Assembly: GCF_019703515.2 (NCBI RefSeq)
Contig: NC_059348.1
Coordinates: forward strand, 21,048,156-21,112,155
Origin: Myxocyprinus asiaticus
Lineage: Eukaryota; Chordata; Actinopteri; Cypriniformes; Catostomidae
Direction: 5' to 3'
Length of the DNA stretch: 64,000 nt
Shown here piece after piece: positions 60,012 through 64,000 of this stretch (positions within the stretch are counted from its first letter, which is position 1; each line of letters opens with the position of its first letter). Both the position numbers and the translations under genes were made by a program. The notes under the pieces were generated by a model. The model searched no databases and was not told the DNA's origin. It saw only the letters and a program-made list of their open reading frames with translations.

Positions 60012-61300
60012 AAAGAGACTATAATTTACTGTGCTCTACAAACATTAGCTAAACAAGTTTTATTATGATGTAATGTAGGAATGTTGACTCATTGATGGAT
60101 TTGATTTGCTTAAAAGTCAATGTTTAGCATAAACTTTGTACATTTCCCTGTGTGCTGACATGTTTGTATGATGTCATGCACCTGCATCTCAGTGAAAATT
60201 AAGTTGAGGATTACTGCACAAGTATCCAAGTCAAAGTCCGACTTCAAGTGTTGTTCTATTGCATTTTTCCAAGAACGTTGAAAGTCAGACTTTCTGAGTT
60301 GAACCGAATGGAATGCAGCATCAGACCATAGAATGTTATGAGTTACAAGTGTCACAACAGGTCTTGACGTGTCCTACTCCATATAGACTTAGTTATCAAC
60401 AAATCAGCGCCGACATATAATGTACTCAATCAAAAGTCTTAATAGTATATATTACTACTTTTATTGAACAATGTTAGCTAGTAAAAACATTCCTTTGGGA
60501 AACAAATGTCCTTTTTTAATTTTTTAAGATTATATGAGGTCACAATACAAAATCAATTAAATACTTTTTTTCTGAGTAGCAAAGACCATATAGACCTAAT
60601 AGCAATATAAATACCTGAGTAGCAATAGAACTATATAATTTGTCACTATATAATTTGTAATATGATTTTTATTTTTATTTTATTTAGTTGTCATGCTTAA
60701 ATGGCAAAAACCCATATTATCCATTGTCTTCAGATTAAACAGGAAGTCAGTGGGTCAGGTGGGATGCAGAAGCATTACTGGTAAATGGAGGACTGTAATA
60801 ACTCTAGTTTCATCCCTCACTCCTGTCTGTATCAGTGGCCAACCAACTGAGAAGTCACCATCAGAACACTTTAAATATCTCCTCTGGGTCTACAGACCAT
60901 CTCTCTTGTATTGTCTCTGTGCTGTCATTGTGAGAGGGACTCTTGAGACAGAAACAGATAGCAAGTGGTACGGTCTGTCTCTCTGTTTAATTCCCAAAGG
61001 ACTGAGGCAGAAGACAGCAGAGACATCTTGGGTTCTAATGTAGCCTACTGTATGGAATCTAGTACTAACCACAGACAAAAGTAACTTTACCTTCAAACTG
61101 AATTAGCCTGTCATTCTGAGGTAGGCCTACTTTCTGTTTTATATCTTTGTTGAAAGCATTCCCTCTCTACATTTAGAATGAAAGAGATGCAGATGAAATG
61201 TCGGCTGGCAGCCCAGTATGATCAATAATAATCTTACTACTCCCCTGACAGCAAGCATGTTGTTCAATTAGAAATGTACCTGGCAAGTAAGATATGCCAA
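60012..61300. other. Non-coding stretch
   Basis: No gene supported. A 116-codon frame at 60693-61043 starts in AT-rich DNA and shows no domain I recognise. Confidence 0.4.
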
Positions 61301-61583
61301 ACTTTGGGTTACGGTTGTAACCTTGGTTCTCTGAGGGAGATGAGTGAGACATCTCACTATGGGACACGCCTCTTGCGTGGTCATCCATGAAGCCCTATGC
61401 AATCATGCCTAACAGGCTTCTGGCCTGCACCAGGGAAGCCCCAGCCCTTCCCTATATAATCAATAGCATTGGCCCAAAATGGCATATGTTACAGCTCTTT
61501 CGAGTGAATGAATATTGGGCCCTCTAGTGAGATGTCTCACTCGTCTCCCTCAGAGAACCAAGGTTACAACCATAACCCAAAGT
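61301..61583. repeat. 59-bp near-perfect inverted repeat (DIRS end)
   Basis: 61301-61359 (ACTTTGGGTTACGGTTGTAA...ATCTCACTA) and 61525-61583 are inverted, 57 of 59 identical, separated by 165 bp. The motif CATCTCACTATGGGA next to the left arm recurs at about 61608. Confidence 0.95.
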
Positions 61584-61599
61584 TCTCTTTCGGTCGACT

Positions 61600-62043
61600 C
61601 ATTTGACATCTCACTATGGGATATAGAAAACACCCATATATTCAGTCATCAGAGCAGGCCTACCATATCCAGTTTATAGAACCTTACGAATGTGTGCGGG
61701 GAGGCCCAATCGGCTGCCACACAGACATCCTCCATGGGGGTTCCTTTACATACAGCCCAAAAAGCAGCCATTCCCCTTGTGGAACGGGCTCTCATGCCCC
61801 TGATAATGACTGTTCCTTTACTGAATAAGCAAATTTAATGGCTTCTACTATCCAGAGAGAAAGTCGTTGTTTTGACAATGCCTTACTCCTCACTGAGTTT
61901 GCAAAGCACACAAATAGATTATCGGACTGTCCAAAGTTTTGTGTTTTACTCACATATGCTTGCAATGCCCTAACAGGACATAAAACATGCATCTTCTCCT
62001 CTGGCGAAGCAAAAGGAGGAGGGAAGAAAGCTGGGATTTCCAT
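61600..62043 (-). pseudogene. DIRS tyrosine recombinase (C-terminal catalytic part), broken
   Basis: 62043-61792 reads SPEEKMHVLCPVRALQAYVS, GQSDNLFVCFANSVRSKALS and KQRLSLWIVEAIKFAYSVKE, the conserved catalytic core of DIRS recombinases. Past the stop, the segment to about 61640 reads, in shifted frames, as the STRGMAAF, DVCVAADWASPHTF and VRFYKLD part, which carries the catalytic Arg/His region and the tyrosine. The enzyme would integrate the circular DNA copy by site-specific recombination without target duplication. Here frameshifts make it inactive. Confidence 0.75.
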
Positions 62044-62313
62044 CTCTTTGCATGAAATAACCAGGTTTAATCACCTTGGGCACAACCGCCGGGTTGGGGC
62101 ATAACCTGACCCTGGAAAAATTGGGGTGAACCTGAGACATGCAGGGTTAACCGAGAGTGCATGCAGTTCGATGGCACGCCTCATAGTGGCCAGGGCCAGT
62201 AACAATGTTGTCTTATGAGACAATCTTTATATCGGCTTTCTCCAAAGGTTCACAACAGAGCTTCCCCCAAAGCTTCCAGAACTAGTGATAAATCCCATTA
62301 TGGTAACATGGGT

Positions 62314-63096
62314 TTACTGACTGGTTTTAGGCAGGAAATCACGCACAGAACGAGCAGTATGGCTAGTGGCATTGTCATGCTGGAGGGTCATGTCAGGATG
62401 AGCCTGCAGGAAGGGTACCACATAAAGGAGGAGGATGTCTTCCCTGTAATGCACAGTGTTGAGATTGCCTGCAATGACAACAAGCTCAGTCCGATGATGC
62501 TGTGATACACTGCCCCAGACCATGACAGACCCTCCACCTCCAAATCGATCCCGCTCCAGAGTACATGCCTCGGTGTAACGTTCATTCCTTCGATGATAAA
62601 CACGAGTCCAACCATCACCCCTGGTGAGACAAAACCGCGTCTCATCAGTGAAGAGCACTTTTTGCCAGTCCTGTCTGGTCCAGCAAAGGTGGGTTTGTGC
62701 CCATAGGTGACGTTGTTGCCGGAGAAGTCTGGTAAGGACCTGCTTTACAACAGGCCTACAAGCCCTTAGTCCAGCCTCTCTCGGCCTATTGCAGACAGTC
62801 TGAGCACTGATGGAGGGATTGTGTGTTCCTGGTATAACTCAGGCAGTTATTGTTGCCATCCTGTACCTGTCCCGCAGGTATGATATTCGGATGTACTGAT
62901 CCTGTGCAGGCGTTGTTACACGTGGTCTGCCACTGTGAGGATGATCAGCTGTCCTTCCTGTCTCCCTGTAGTGCTGTCTTAGGCATCTCACAGTATGGAC
63001 ATTGCAATTTATTGCCCTGGCCACATCTGCAGTCCTCATGCCTCCATGCAGCATGCCTAAGGCATGTTCACAGAGATGAGCAGGGACCCTGGGCAT
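62314..63096 (-). pseudogene. Tc1 transposase remnant lacking its C-terminus
   Basis: 63096-62839: MPRVPAHLCEHALGMLHGGM, then TADVARAINCNVHTVRCLRQ (helix-turn-helix) and GRTADHPHSGRPRVTT. 62658-62314: LFTDETRFCLTRGDGWTRVY with the first catalytic Asp in DET, GGGGSVMVWGSVSQHHRTEL, and DMTLQHDNATSHTAR with the second Asp. The frame between the two parts is broken, and the final region with the catalytic Glu is missing. Inactive. Confidence 0.88.
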
Positions 63097-63380
63097 CTTT
63101 CTTTTGGTGTTTCTTGGAGTCAGTAGAAAGGTGTCTTTAGTGTCCTAAGTTTTTATAACTGTGACCTTAATTGCCTACCGTCTGTGAGCTGTTAGTGTCT
63201 TAATGACCGTTCCACAGGTGCATGTTCATTAATTGTTTATGGTTCATTGAACAAGCATGAAAAACATTGTTTAAACCCTTTAAAATAAAGATCTGTAAAG
63301 TTATTTGTATTTTTACAAAATTATCTTTAAAATACAGTGTCCTGAAAAAGGGACATTTCTTTTTTGCTGAGTTTATTAGA
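62315..63380 (-). mobile_element. Third Tc1-like transposon, truncated, inserted in DIRS
   Basis: On the minus strand it starts at about 63380 with AAACTCAGCAAAAAAGAAAT followed by CCCTTTTTCAGGACACTGTA, an end I recognise from fish Tc1 elements. It runs through transposase sequence and stops abruptly near 62315, before the last catalytic region and the other TIR. It separates two parts of a DIRS element. Confidence 0.7.
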
Positions 63381-63383
63381 CCT

Positions 63384-63940
63384 TTCACGGGCCAAACCCA
63401 GAAGTTCCATTCCTGTGGATGGAATATCATCCCACCTGCTAGAGAGAGGAGGTCCCTGCACTGGAGTAGGCGCCATGGGCTCACATAGTTAGAAACATAA
63501 TTTATTGTGTTGGGGTTAAAAAACTTCGGGTTCATTATAAAACCCTGTGAAGTGAACCAGTCTCCCCTCTGTACAGAATGAGGCAGGGATTTGTGTCAAC
63601 ATTCTGAACTTGTATTTTCTCAGATACTTCTTGGAAATAAGAAAATACCGGCTGAAGAAATCTTTCTGTGATTCTTCTGTCAATACTATTTGTATTGCCT
63701 CTTTGAGGAGAAGAGAATTTATTTCTTCTATCAGAATTTTGGCATTTTTCCTCTGCAGTTTTGATTGCTTTATTCCAGAGAAATGCGGGGATTTTCTTGC
63801 AAATTGCAACCTGTACCCATTTTCTATTGTGTTCAGAACCCAATGAGAGACTGTGCACTTTGCCAGATGTGTAGATTGGCTATGAACTGAACTGATAATA
63901 GGAAACACACAGGGATCTCTTCTGTGTTTTGGGGGTTATT
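63384..63940 (-). pseudogene. DIRS reverse transcriptase N-terminal part and linker, internally deleted
   Basis: 63908-63516 reads SHWVLNTIENGYRLQFARKS, LIEEINSLLLKEAIQIV and DFFSRYFLISKK, the start of a DIRS RT, then jumps to KYLRKYKFRMLTQIPASF. 63480-63384 reads CRDLLSLAGGMIFHPQEWNF followed by WVWPVKG, which normally lies between RNase H and recombinase. So RT palm and RNase H are deleted. It is probably the same element as 61301-62310. Confidence 0.75.
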
Positions 63941-64000
63941 AATAGATTGATGTGTGTCATAGTCTTTACAGGGTGCTTGTGTATAACTGTGCTGTGGGGA

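Larger units (their letters stand above)
61301..62310 (-). mobile_element. 3' part of a DIRS-type retrotransposon
   Basis: Minus orientation. It contains the tyrosine recombinase (separate entry) and, toward 61301, a 59-bp inverted repeat pair typical of the terminal or internal complementary regions of DIRS elements. The rest of the element resumes at about 63384 beyond an inserted Tc1. Confidence 0.75.

Noticed and set aside
60693..61043. 116-codon plus-strand frame
   Set aside because: No recognised motif, no support from splice sites or neighbours; kept out of the gene list.

Overview
The window looks like genomic DNA from a ray-finned fish, most likely a cypriniform (carp, loach or sucker relative). 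The genes have vertebrate introns and the DNA is AT-rich. It is crowded with repeat families I associate with cyprinid genomes: tRNA-headed SINEs, Tc1-like transposons, DIRS retroelements, palindromic MITE-like elements and an L2/CR1/Rex-type LINE. I see nothing bacterial, no CRISPR array and no operon structure.

Only one complete protein-coding gene is well supported: proenkephalin (penk), + strand. It has a CRE at 23984-23991, a 5' exon near 24035-24304, a signal-peptide exon at 24550-24684 and the opioid-peptide exon at 26912-27505, with a poly(A) signal at 28075. The spliced precursor is 242 residues. It keeps six N-terminal cysteines and seven opioid positions. Five are intact YGGFM; the other two have decayed to LGGFM and SNGFL.

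About 2 kb downstream on the same strand are remains of an SDR16C-type short-chain dehydrogenase (sdr16c5-like). The Rossmann-fold exon (29761-30105) has an in-frame TAA at 30040-30042. A C-terminal exon is at 36106-36202. The catalytic middle exons were not found in the roughly 6 kb between, which is filled with transposable elements. From general knowledge SDR16C5 lies beside PENK in mammals, so the pair looks like conserved synteny with a decayed copy. A possible first exon of an unidentified gene is at 38798-38834, and an isolated candidate micro-exon is at 11549-11613.

Layout: 1-3.4 kb DIRS pol remnant and a TIR-bounded element; 4.9-5.8 kb deleted Tc1; 7-9.6 kb palindromic repeats; 12.2-12.8 kb solo-LTR-like copy; 14.6 kb SINE; 18.0-19.8 kb three nested elements; 22.8-23.7 kb palindromic element; 24-28 kb penk; 29-36 kb sdr16c5 remnant with MITEs, a SINE and a 1.56-kb Tc1; 41 kb LINE tail; 45.3-46.5 kb second Tc1; 47.9-50.6 kb LINE; 52 kb TACCATGGTA-rich repeat; 55.5-56.8 kb palindromic element with SINE; 58.6 kb second solo-LTR-like copy; 61.3-63.9 kb DIRS element interrupted by a third Tc1. 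Assignments rest on reading the sequence and remembered family features; no database search was possible. I found no evidence for a wholly new biological system.
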